This document shows, one piece after another, positions 7,148 through 13,776 of a stretch of DNA of 40,439 bases. Made by a program: the position numbers and the translations under genes. Where the stretch lies: NCBI GenBank assembly GCA_934229535.1, contig CAKQDS010000015.1, positions 1 through 40,439 of the forward strand, written 5' to 3'. The notes beneath the pieces were generated by a model. That model did no database searches. It was not told where the DNA came from and saw nothing but the letters and a program-made list of their open reading frames with translations. This stretch comes from an uncultured Anaeroplasmataceae bacterium. Lineage in GTDB: Bacteria > Bacillota_I > Bacilli_A > Acholeplasmatales > Anaeroplasmataceae. Within the stretch, counting starts at the first letter, position 1; every line of letters starts with the position of its first letter.

Positions 7148-8428
7148 ATGGATAAGTATTTAAAAAGATGTATTGATACAAGATTAATGGATAAATTAGA
7201 AAGCTCTGGTGCTGTTTGGATAAAGTGTCCTAAATGGTGCGGTAAGTCAACAACTGCAGAACAATTTGCTAAAAGTTCTATTTATATGCAAAATAGAAAA
7301 GAAAGGGAACAAAATATTGCATTAGCAAAAAATGCACCAGAATTATTTTTGGCTGGAGAAACACCAAAGCTTATTGACGAATGGCAAATAATACCATTTA
7401 TATGGGATGATATTAGATTTGAAATTGATAAACGTGATAAATTTGGCCAATTTATTTTAATAGGTAGTGCAACACCATTGAATGATGAAAAAGAACAGTT
7501 AATGCAGCATAGTGGTGTTGGAAGAATATCAACTCTTATTATGAGACCAATGAGTTTGTATGAATCTTTAGATAGCAATGGAGCAATTTCACTAAATTCA
7601 CTTTTTAATGGTGAAAAAGTTGCTCAAGCAATTTGTGATAAGAAACTTATAGATTATGCTCAGCTTGCTTGTAGAGGAGGATGGCCTAAATCTATTGGTT
7701 TATCTGAAAAAGTTTCAATTGAAATTGTAAGAAATTATTATGATGGTCTTGTTGAAAACGACATAAAGAGTGTTGATGGCGTAGCTAGAGATATTGATAA
7801 AGTTAAGGCATTTATGCGCTCATATGCTAGAAATGTTTCAACTGAATGTAGTATAGAAACCATTGTTTCAGATATAAAAAAATTTGATAATAAAATGGTT
7901 AGTGATGAAACTGTAAAATCTTACATAAAAGCATTAGAGAGGCTATATGTTATTGAGGATATAAAAGCTTGGAGTCCAAATTTAAGGAGTAAAACTACAA
8001 TAAGAACATCTCCTGCTAGACATTTCATTGATCCTTCAATAACATGCAGAGCTTTAGGTGCTTATAAAGATGATTTAATAAATGATTTGAAATCATTTGG
8101 ATTAATATTCGAGGATATGGCTGTAAGAGATTTAAAAATATATGCAGACAATCTTTGCGGGGAAGTATATCATTATAGAGATAAAAGTGGGTTGGAAGCA
8201 GACGCAATAATTCATTTAGAAAATGGAAAATGGGCAGCGTTCGAAGTTAAACTTTGTGATTCTGATAGAATTGAAGAAGGGGCACATAACCTACTTAAAT
8301 TAATGAACTTAATTGATGAACAAAAAATGAAAAAGCCAGCTTTTTTGATGGTTATAACTGCGACACAATATGCATATCAAAGAGAAGATGGTATTTGGGT
8401 TGTTCCTCTTGCTTGCCTAAAGGATTAA
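7148..8428 (+). CDS. AAA-family ATPase with DUF4143 C-terminal domain (fourth of four)
   Basis: 426 residues, full-length paralogue of the gene at 3203. Walker A CPKWCGKS, PKLIDEWQ as Walker B, LIGSATP, CRGGWP, PNLRSKTTIR, then GLEADAIIH...AFEVK, the D...E-x-K core of the nuclease-like fold. ATG with a GAGGCGATAG ribosome site. The gene and its repeats are inserted between the hydrolase gene and a decayed duplicate of that gene's 3' end, so it arrived by, or was followed by, a segmental duplication. Function unknown. Confidence 0.85.
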   Translation: MDKYLKRCIDTRLMDKLESSGAVWIKCPKWCGKSTTAEQFAKSSIYMQNRKEREQNIALAKNAPELFLAGETPKLIDEWQIIPFIWDDIRFEIDKRDKFGQFILIGSATPLNDEKEQLMQHSGVGRISTLIMRPMSLYESLDSNGAISLNSLFNGEKVAQAICDKKLIDYAQLACRGGWPKSIGLSEKVSIEIVRNYYDGLVENDIKSVDGVARDIDKVKAFMRSYARNVSTECSIETIVSDIKKFDNKMVSDETVKSYIKALERLYVIEDIKAWSPNLRSKTTIRTSPARHFIDPSITCRALGAYKDDLINDLKSFGLIFEDMAVRDLKIYADNLCGEVYHYRDKSGLEADAIIHLENGKWAAFEVKLCDSDRIEEGAHNLLKLMNLIDEQKMKKPAFLMVITATQYAYQREDGIWVVPLACLKD

Positions 8429-8435
8429 AAAATGC

Positions 8436-8596
8436 TGTTCCAAGCCATAGTGAAGTCCCAACAAATATTAAGCGAGTATAGGAATTTAATAGACAAAGCA
8501 TTTAGATATGTACTAATACTTTCGACATTAAGGATTTTTCTTATTTAAGTAATAGTAAGATAACAGATTAGTATTTATAAATGAGAGCAATTAATA
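8436..8596 (+). pseudogene. Decayed duplicate of the metallo-hydrolase 3' end
   Basis: TGTTCCAAGCCATAGTGAAG (8436-8455) is identical to 6775-6794. The similarity continues with substitutions and an internal deletion of roughly 110-130 bases, through CTTATTTAAGTAATAGTAAG and the final GTATTTATAAATGAGAGCAA. Translation gives VPSHSEVPTNIKRV and then a stop. The copied block goes on through the terminator and one promoter repeat (to 8625). Confidence 0.85.
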
Positions 8597-8625
8597 ATTG
8601 CTCTTTTTTTGACAAATTGCCAAAT
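8584..8625 (+). terminator. Duplicated terminator followed by an orphan promoter repeat
   Basis: AGAGCAAT (8584-8591) and ATTGCTCT (8597-8604) with a T-run, a copy of the terminator at 7053-7079. It now probably ends the ATPase transcript. TGACAAATTGCCAAAT follows at 8610-8625, with no ATPase gene behind it. Confidence 0.75.
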
Positions 8626-8710
8626 AAAAGATTATCATTAATAATTAGTTGTATATAAATGAACTTGGTCTTGTTGTTTTTACTTGCATTTGAATTAGTA
8701 TTTCTTAAAA

Positions 8711-8745
8711 TTCAAGTGCAAAAAATATTGAAAATTGCACTTGAA
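8711..8745. repeat. Inverted repeat TTCAAGTGCAA / TTGCACTTGAA
   Basis: Perfect 11-base arms at 8711-8721 and 8735-8745 with a 13-base loop. A degenerate forward copy (CTTGCATTTGAA, about 8682-8693) and a half site GGTGCAAT (8766-8773) flank it. A second small inverted repeat, GTATCA (8818-8823) / TGATAC (8833-8838), lies nearer the promoter. These look like regulator sites upstream of the hipA remnant. Otherwise 8626-8842 holds nothing I recognise. Confidence 0.6.
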
Positions 8746-8842
8746 AGCATTATAACAGGTATTGAGGTGCAATTTATACTATGAAAATATAAAATTATAT
8801 TTCATATATATATAATAGTATCAAAAATAAAATGATACCCTA

Positions 8843-8871
8843 TTGACACAAATATTTTCTAATGATAATAT
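8843..8871 (+). promoter_or_regulatory. Promoter before the hipA remnant
   Basis: TTGACA (8843-8848), 17-base spacer, TAATAT (8866-8871) with TGa in front. It would have driven the broken kinase gene starting at 8892 and could still drive the HipS-like gene. Confidence 0.6.
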
Positions 8872-8891
8872 ATTAATGGTGATGATTTATT

Positions 8892-8963
8892 ATGTATATT
8901 GATTTTAGCAATTGTTCTTTTAAGGCAATTGTATTACCAAGAGATAATATAATTGTTTCTTAA
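8892..8963 (+). pseudogene. N-terminal fragment of a HipA-like kinase gene
   Basis: ATG at 8892 after GGTGATGATTT opens 23 codons, MYIDFSNCSFKAIVLPRDNI and three more residues, then TAA. The opening resembles the start of Firmicute HipA-like proteins (DFS-x-C-x-Y/F-x-A). The rest of the N-lobe and the catalytic loop are missing. From here to 9089 no other reading frame or RNA structure is recognisable. Confidence 0.4.
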
Positions 8964-9089
8964 AGGAATATAACTTTATTAAATAGATTATAAGATAATT
9001 TTATGTATACCCCAAATAATAAGTAATTATTGTTTGGAGAATAGAATAAATTTATAATCTATAAAGCCTAACCGTAAGGGCTAAAGTAT

Positions 9090-9533
9090 ATGAATTCTAT
9101 AGTTTTCTATACTTTATGTTACGGTTTTCTAAAGAAGAATAATCAGTATAGTTTAGCACCAGTATTTGATAATGGTTCCTCACTATTTCCACAAATGACT
9201 AACGAAGACGAGATGAGCTTAATAATGAAAAGTGAAGATGAAATTAATAATAGAATTTATAAATTTCCAACATCACAAATTAAATTACATAATAAAAAAA
9301 CTTCATATTATGAAGTTATATCATCATTAGAATTTGATGAATGTAATAAAGCTTTGATGAAAATTTACAATAAAATTAAGCTTGATAAGATATTTGTATT
9401 AATTGATGAAATTAAAATATCTGAAATACATAAAGAATTTTATAAAACAATGATTTTAAAAAGATATGATAAAATTATAAAATATTCATATCAAAAATTA
9501 ATGGAGAAATATGATGAAAAGTATTGTAAGTAG
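9090..9533 (+). pseudogene. C-terminal fragment of a HipA-like Ser/Thr kinase
   Basis: A 147-codon open frame whose residues 13-36 (GFLKKNNQYSLAPVFDNGSS then LFPQM) match the HipA kinase segment that follows the catalytic loop; DNGSSL includes the metal-binding DNG/DFG-equivalent Asp. The residues before it are unrelated and no proper ribosome site precedes the ATG, so the true gene began far upstream and lost its middle. HipA kinases (about 310-440 residues) phosphorylate tRNA synthetases or translation factors; this remnant should be inactive. The next gene overlaps its 3' end. Confidence 0.6.
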
Positions 9534-10272
9534 TGGCTTAATATGCATTAAGGATAAACTAAATATTGAATATGTGGTTTGCAAAATTGACTACTTTTTT
9601 AATGATGACGAAACATTTAAATATGTATTTACACCATATTATAATGTTATTGACTTGTTAGATAGTGATATTTTTCAAGGAATTCCCGGATTAAATTTGG
9701 ATTTAAAGAAGGAATGTTATATAAGGGAAAATATTATACCAACATTCATCTCTGAAAGAGTTCCTCAAAATAATAGAGAGGATCTTTATGAGCTTTTGCA
9801 GGAAGTAAATATGAATTATATGAATCCTGTTGAGTATCTAATAAGAACAAAAAAAATGTATTGTGGTGATTCATTTTATGTTGTTCCTTATAAAGAATGT
9901 AAAGATATATATTTAAATGAGATTGTTGGCAAATGCAATGTGTTTGGAATAATTAAAATAATACTTAGTAATATGACAGAAGGTAATAAAATATTTATTA
10001 ATGATAAATGTATTAATGATATTAGAGTATTTATTAGTTTAAAATATTTGTATAGTAAGCAATTAAATGAATTAAATAGAAAGCAAAGATATGGAATTGA
10101 TGAAAATAGAAATAAATATCTAGGAAGAAAGCCATTAAAAATTAATGAATTAGTTTTAAGAGAAGAGTTTGAGAGAGTTGAAAAAGGTGTAATAACTAAT
10201 GAAGAGGCAATAAAAAAACTACAAATTAGTAAGTCGACCTATTATAGATTGAAGAAGAAAGCATCAAAATAA
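9514..10272 (+). CDS. HipS/HipA-N-subdomain-like protein with C-terminal helix-turn-helix
   Basis: 252 residues. The central part IPTFISERVPQNNREDLYEL...MNPVEYLIRTKK...GDSFYVVPY resembles the N-subdomain-1 of HipA (F..LP...R..L, then a PxxLL-like helix), which is a separate protein (HipS) in tripartite HipBST systems. The C-terminus (LGRKPLKINELVLREEFERV, then GVITNEEAIKKLQISKSTYY and RLKKK) is a helix-turn-helix like the tail of serine recombinases. It could be antitoxin and autorepressor in one chain; that pairing is inference. GGAG at 9503-9506 favours the ATG at 9514 over 9511. It overlaps the broken kinase by 20 bases, so it is now an orphan partner. Confidence 0.55.
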   Translation: MKSIVSSGLICIKDKLNIEYVVCKIDYFFNDDETFKYVFTPYYNVIDLLDSDIFQGIPGLNLDLKKECYIRENIIPTFISERVPQNNREDLYELLQEVNMNYMNPVEYLIRTKKMYCGDSFYVVPYKECKDIYLNEIVGKCNVFGIIKIILSNMTEGNKIFINDKCINDIRVFISLKYLYSKQLNELNRKQRYGIDENRNKYLGRKPLKINELVLREEFERVEKGVITNEEAIKKLQISKSTYYRLKKKASK

Positions 10273-10305
10273 AATGTAAATCAAGATATGGTTGGTGGTT
10301 ATAAA

Positions 10306-11211
10306 ATGATAAAGATTGATTTAGTTACTGGTTTTTTAGGTAGTGGAAAAACTACATTTATAAAGCAATATGCTAAGTATTTACTTAAGCAAGGATTAAA
10401 AATATGCATACTAGAAAATGATTATGGAGTTATTAATGTTGATATGATGCTGCTTGGTGATCTTTTATCTGATAAATGCAATTTAGAAATGGTAATAGGT
10501 GGAGATAAGGATTGTCGCATTCGTCGTTTTAAAACTAAGCTTATTGCAATGGGGATGGATAAATATGATAGAGTAATTATTGAGCCATCTGGTGTTTTTG
10601 ATGTTGATGAGTTTTATGATACCTTATATGAGGAGCCTCTTTGTAATTGGTATGAAATTGGAAATGTTTTTTCAATTGTTGATGCAACTCTTAATTTAGA
10701 AAATGATGATATTAAATATGTAGTGGCAAGTGAGGTTGCAACATCTGGTAGAGTTATTATCAGTAAATTTACAGCAAATACTGATCTTAATGATATTAAG
10801 ACTAAGCTTGATAATGCTTTAGAATTTATAGGCTGTAATCGTAAAATTGATGAAATCATATTTGCTAAGGACTTAACTAAGCTTGATGATAATGATTTTA
10901 AGGTGCTTATTCATTCCCTTTATAATGATGCATCATTTGTAAAAAGAAGAATAGATGATTTTACATCTTTATTTTTTATGAATAAAAATATTGATGAAAA
11001 CAAAATAAGGAATATTAGTAATGTTTTATTTAATGATGATACCTATGGTAATGTTATTCGTATTAAAGGCTTTTATTTATATGAAAATAGCTGGTATGAG
11101 GTTAATGCTTGTAAGAATGAAATAACAATTTCTAAAATATCAAATGGTCAGGATGTAATTATTGTGATTGGTATTAATTTTAATGAAGAAAAAATAAATT
11201 TGTTGTTTTAA
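10306..11211 (+). CDS. CobW/COG0523-type P-loop GTPase (putative metal chaperone)
   Basis: 301 residues from the ATG at 10306, with GGTGG seven bases upstream; an ATG at 10288 lacks a ribosome site. GFLGSGKTT (9-17) is Walker A, ENDYG (37-41) and IEPSG (92-96) are characteristic of the G3E family, and the C-terminal part (GNVIRIKGFYLYENSWYEVN...VIIVIGINF) fits the CobW_C domain. COG0523 proteins deliver zinc or other metals using a CxCC motif at about residue 65-70; here that segment reads GGDKDC, so the metal-binding thiols are mostly lost. Its substrate is therefore unclear. Confidence 0.8.
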   Translation: MIKIDLVTGFLGSGKTTFIKQYAKYLLKQGLKICILENDYGVINVDMMLLGDLLSDKCNLEMVIGGDKDCRIRRFKTKLIAMGMDKYDRVIIEPSGVFDVDEFYDTLYEEPLCNWYEIGNVFSIVDATLNLENDDIKYVVASEVATSGRVIISKFTANTDLNDIKTKLDNALEFIGCNRKIDEIIFAKDLTKLDDNDFKVLIHSLYNDASFVKRRIDDFTSLFFMNKNIDENKIRNISNVLFNDDTYGNVIRIKGFYLYENSWYEVNACKNEITISKISNGQDVIIVIGINFNEEKINLLF

Positions 11212-11240
11212 TTGCATTATTTTTAAAAAAATAGTATACT
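11212..11240 (+). promoter_or_regulatory. Promoter of the small membrane protein pair
   Basis: TTGCAT (11212-11217), 17-base spacer, TATACT (11235-11240), beginning directly after the GTPase stop codon. Confidence 0.6.
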
Positions 11241-11273
11241 TAAATTAGATAATTTATATAAGGAGCTTTTAAT

Positions 11274-11663
11274 ATGGGATGTTTTGTTGTAAGTAGTATA
11301 GCAGCAATTGGTGTAGGTGCTATGAAGCATATTGTTAAACATAATGAAAAAGAAATTGCATCTGATGAGAAAAGATTTGGTCATGAGGTTAAATGGAGTA
11401 AGAAATTATCTTATTTAGAGCTAACATTATGGAGTGGATCATTTATTTTAGCAGGTGAGCATATGATTCATGGTGAGGTTGTGCCATTTCCACCTTTTTT
11501 AACGGCAATGGCTAATAAGGATGATACAATTGCTATGCTACACGAGATGGGAACTGTTGGTGTAGGAATGTTTGCAATTTTAGTTTTTGCTTGGACAATA
11601 GGCGTATTATTCTATGATTATTTATTATATAAGAAGCATAAGAAGGAATATGAGGTTAAATAA
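11274..11663 (+). CDS. Small membrane protein of unknown function
   Basis: 129 residues with hydrophobic segments near 3-16 (short), 48-64 and 100-118, and a charged stretch (KHNEKEIASDEKRFGHEVKW) between the first two. AGGAG precedes the ATG by seven to eight bases. I do not recognise a domain. The stop TAA shares its last base with the ATG of the next gene, so the two are translationally coupled and probably act together in the membrane. Confidence 0.7.
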   Translation: MGCFVVSSIAAIGVGAMKHIVKHNEKEIASDEKRFGHEVKWSKKLSYLELTLWSGSFILAGEHMIHGEVVPFPPFLTAMANKDDTIAMLHEMGTVGVGMFAILVFAWTIGVLFYDYLLYKKHKKEYEVK

Positions 11664-11944
11664 TGTATTTTCTAACGGCTTTAATATGTAGTGCTATTTC
11701 AGGCTTACTATTTTTCTTTTATAAGGATAGAAAAAAATTACATTTAGAAATACTTACTATTATTTTTTCTGCTGCTACTTTGATGTGGTTTGTTGATTGT
11801 ATTGCTAGTGCCATTGGTGGGGAAGGCTTCATCACCTTTGATGATCCTAAGGACGGCTATATAGCTCTTTGGACAATAATTGGTGGATTATTCTTATGGC
11901 TACTTATTAGCTTTGTTTTAAACAATGGCAGGAAAAGTGAATAA
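11663..11944 (+). CDS. Small membrane protein of unknown function, coupled to the previous gene
   Basis: 93 residues with three hydrophobic segments (about 2-18, 28-48 and 66-86) joined by short loops. It starts inside the stop codon of the preceding gene (TAATG). No family recognised. Likely partner of the 129-residue protein. Confidence 0.65.
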   Translation: MYFLTALICSAISGLLFFFYKDRKKLHLEILTIIFSAATLMWFVDCIASAIGGEGFITFDDPKDGYIALWTIIGGLFLWLLISFVLNNGRKSE

Positions 11945-11958
11945 AAAAAATTTTGTCC

Positions 11959-12035
11959 TTGCTTTATTTGTGCTACTATTATATAATTTATAAGGGCACA
12001 CCAGTCCTCGAAAGAGGGCTTTTATTTTTTTATAT
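11959..12035 (+). promoter_or_regulatory. pyrG promoter and CTP-sensing attenuator
   Basis: TTGCTT (11959-11964), 17-base spacer, TATAAT (11982-11987), then GGGC at 11994-11997 exactly where transcription should start. A hairpin follows: AGTCCTC (12003-12009), GAAA loop, GAGGGCT (12014-12020), then T's. This is the layout of the Bacillus subtilis pyrG leader: at low CTP the polymerase stutters on the initial G's, and the added poly-G pairs with the C/U-rich 5' arm of the terminator, allowing readthrough into CTP synthase. Confidence 0.8.
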
Positions 12036-12050
12036 AGAAAGGTTAGAAAA

Positions 12051-13664
12051 ATGGAAAAGCAAACGAAGTTTATATTTGTAACTGGTGGTGTTGTATCTTC
12101 ACTTGGTAAAGGAATTGCAGCATCATCTATTGGAAGATTATTGAAAAATCGAGGATTAAAGGTGTTCATGCAAAAGTTTGATCCCTATATTAATGTGGAT
12201 CCAGGAACAATGTCTCCTTATCAGCATGGAGAGGTATTTGTTACTGATGATGGAGCTGAAACTGACCTTGATTTAGGACATTATGAGAGATTTATTGATG
12301 AAAATTTAACCCAAGATTCTAATATTACAACAGGTAGAATCTATTCAACAGTAATTGCTAAGGAGCGTAGAGGCGATTATCTTGGTGGTACTGTTCAGGT
12401 AATTCCTCATATTACAAATGAAATAAAGGCTAAGCTTGTTAGTGCAGCTAAAAATTCTAATGCTGATGTTATTATTACGGAGATTGGTGGTACTGTTGGT
12501 GATATTGAATCATTACCATTCTTAGAGGCTATTAGACAAGCACGTCGTGATTTTGGTGTTCATAATACATTATATATTCATAATACTCTAGTTCCTTATT
12601 TAAGGGCTGCAGGGGAAATTAAAACAAAACCAACACAACATAGTGTTAAGGAGCTAAGAGGCCTTGGTATACAACCAGATATCATTATTTTAAGAACAGA
12701 GGTTTCCATATCACAGGAACAAAAGGATAAAATTGCAATGTTTTGTGATGTTGAAAAGAATGCTGTTTTTGAGTGTAAGGATGCTAAAATATTATATGAG
12801 GTAGTTAATAACCTACATAATCAGCATATTGATGATGTTATAGCTAAGCATTTTAATCTTGAATTGCCAGAAGCTGATATGAGCGAATGGAATAATCTTA
12901 TTGATACAATTAAGCATCTAGATGGTGAGGTTAAGATTGCTTTAGTTGGTAAATATGTAGCATTACAGGATGCTTATATTTCAGTAAATGAGGCTTTAAA
13001 GGCAGCAGGCTTTGCTTATAAGAAAAAGGTTAATATTTTGCATATTGATTCAGCTATGCTTAATGAAGAAAATGTTGATGAGGAATTAAAGGACGTTGAT
13101 GGTATTTTAGTGCCTGGTGGCTTTGGTAGCCGTGGAGTAGTAGGTAAGCTATTAGCTATTAAATATGCAAGAGAGCATAATGTTCCTTTTCTTGGAATAT
13201 GCTATGGTATGCAACTTGCAACTATTGAATATTGTAAGAATGTATTAGGCTATAATGACGCTAATTCAACAGAATTGGATCCTGAAACTAGCTTTCCTAT
13301 TATTGATTATCTTCCTGATCAATATGAGGGAATTAATATGGGTGGAACCTTAAGACTTGGTCTTTATGATTGTACATTGAAGGAAGATACTAAAACCTAT
13401 GAATGCTATCAAAAATCAGCAATAAAGGAACGTCATCGTCATCGTTATGAGGTTAATCGTCATTATGAGGATAAGGTGTTTAATAATGATTTAATAGTAA
13501 GTGGTAGAAATCCACAAACAAATTTGGTGGAAATAGTAGAACTAAAGAACCATCCTTGGTTTGTTGCTTGCCAATTTCACCCTGAATTTTTATCAAGACC
13601 AAATAGAGCTCATCCTCTATTTAAAGGCTTAATAAAGGCTGCAATAGATAAGAAAAATAACTAA
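12051..13664 (+). CDS. pyrG: CTP synthase
   Basis: 537 residues, the usual length. It makes CTP from UTP, ATP and glutamine. The N-terminal synthetase domain has GGVVSSLGKGIAASSIGRLL and the DPYINVDPGTMSP segment; the C-terminal class I glutamine amidotransferase domain has the nucleophile C384 in GICYGMQ (usually GICLGMQ) and the partner His and Glu in CQFHPEF. AAAGG ribosome site. Controlled by the leader at 11959-12035 and ended by the terminator at 13673. Confidence 0.97.
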   Translation: MEKQTKFIFVTGGVVSSLGKGIAASSIGRLLKNRGLKVFMQKFDPYINVDPGTMSPYQHGEVFVTDDGAETDLDLGHYERFIDENLTQDSNITTGRIYSTVIAKERRGDYLGGTVQVIPHITNEIKAKLVSAAKNSNADVIITEIGGTVGDIESLPFLEAIRQARRDFGVHNTLYIHNTLVPYLRAAGEIKTKPTQHSVKELRGLGIQPDIIILRTEVSISQEQKDKIAMFCDVEKNAVFECKDAKILYEVVNNLHNQHIDDVIAKHFNLELPEADMSEWNNLIDTIKHLDGEVKIALVGKYVALQDAYISVNEALKAAGFAYKKKVNILHIDSAMLNEENVDEELKDVDGILVPGGFGSRGVVGKLLAIKYAREHNVPFLGICYGMQLATIEYCKNVLGYNDANSTELDPETSFPIIDYLPDQYEGINMGGTLRLGLYDCTLKEDTKTYECYQKSAIKERHRHRYEVNRHYEDKVFNNDLIVSGRNPQTNLVEIVELKNHPWFVACQFHPEFLSRPNRAHPLFKGLIKAAIDKKNN

Positions 13665-13672
13665 TATTGTCG

Positions 13673-13709
13673 AAAAGGAAACGGAATAAAAATTTCTTTC
13701 CTTTTTTTT
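13673..13709 (+). terminator. pyrG terminator
   Basis: AAAAGGAAA (13673-13681) pairs with TTTCCTTTT (13697-13705), with further T's. The loop is 15 bases and the stem weak but T-rich. Confidence 0.6.
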
Positions 13710-13719
13710 GCTATAAATA

Positions 13720-13749
13720 TTGCATAGAGGTAATAAAAGATGTTATAAT
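13720..13749 (+). promoter_or_regulatory. Promoter of the lipoprotein gene
   Basis: TTGCAT (13720-13725), 18-base spacer, TATAAT (13744-13749) with TGt before it. Confidence 0.6.
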
Positions 13750-13776
13750 TTAATTACCGATAAGGAGGAAAAATAA

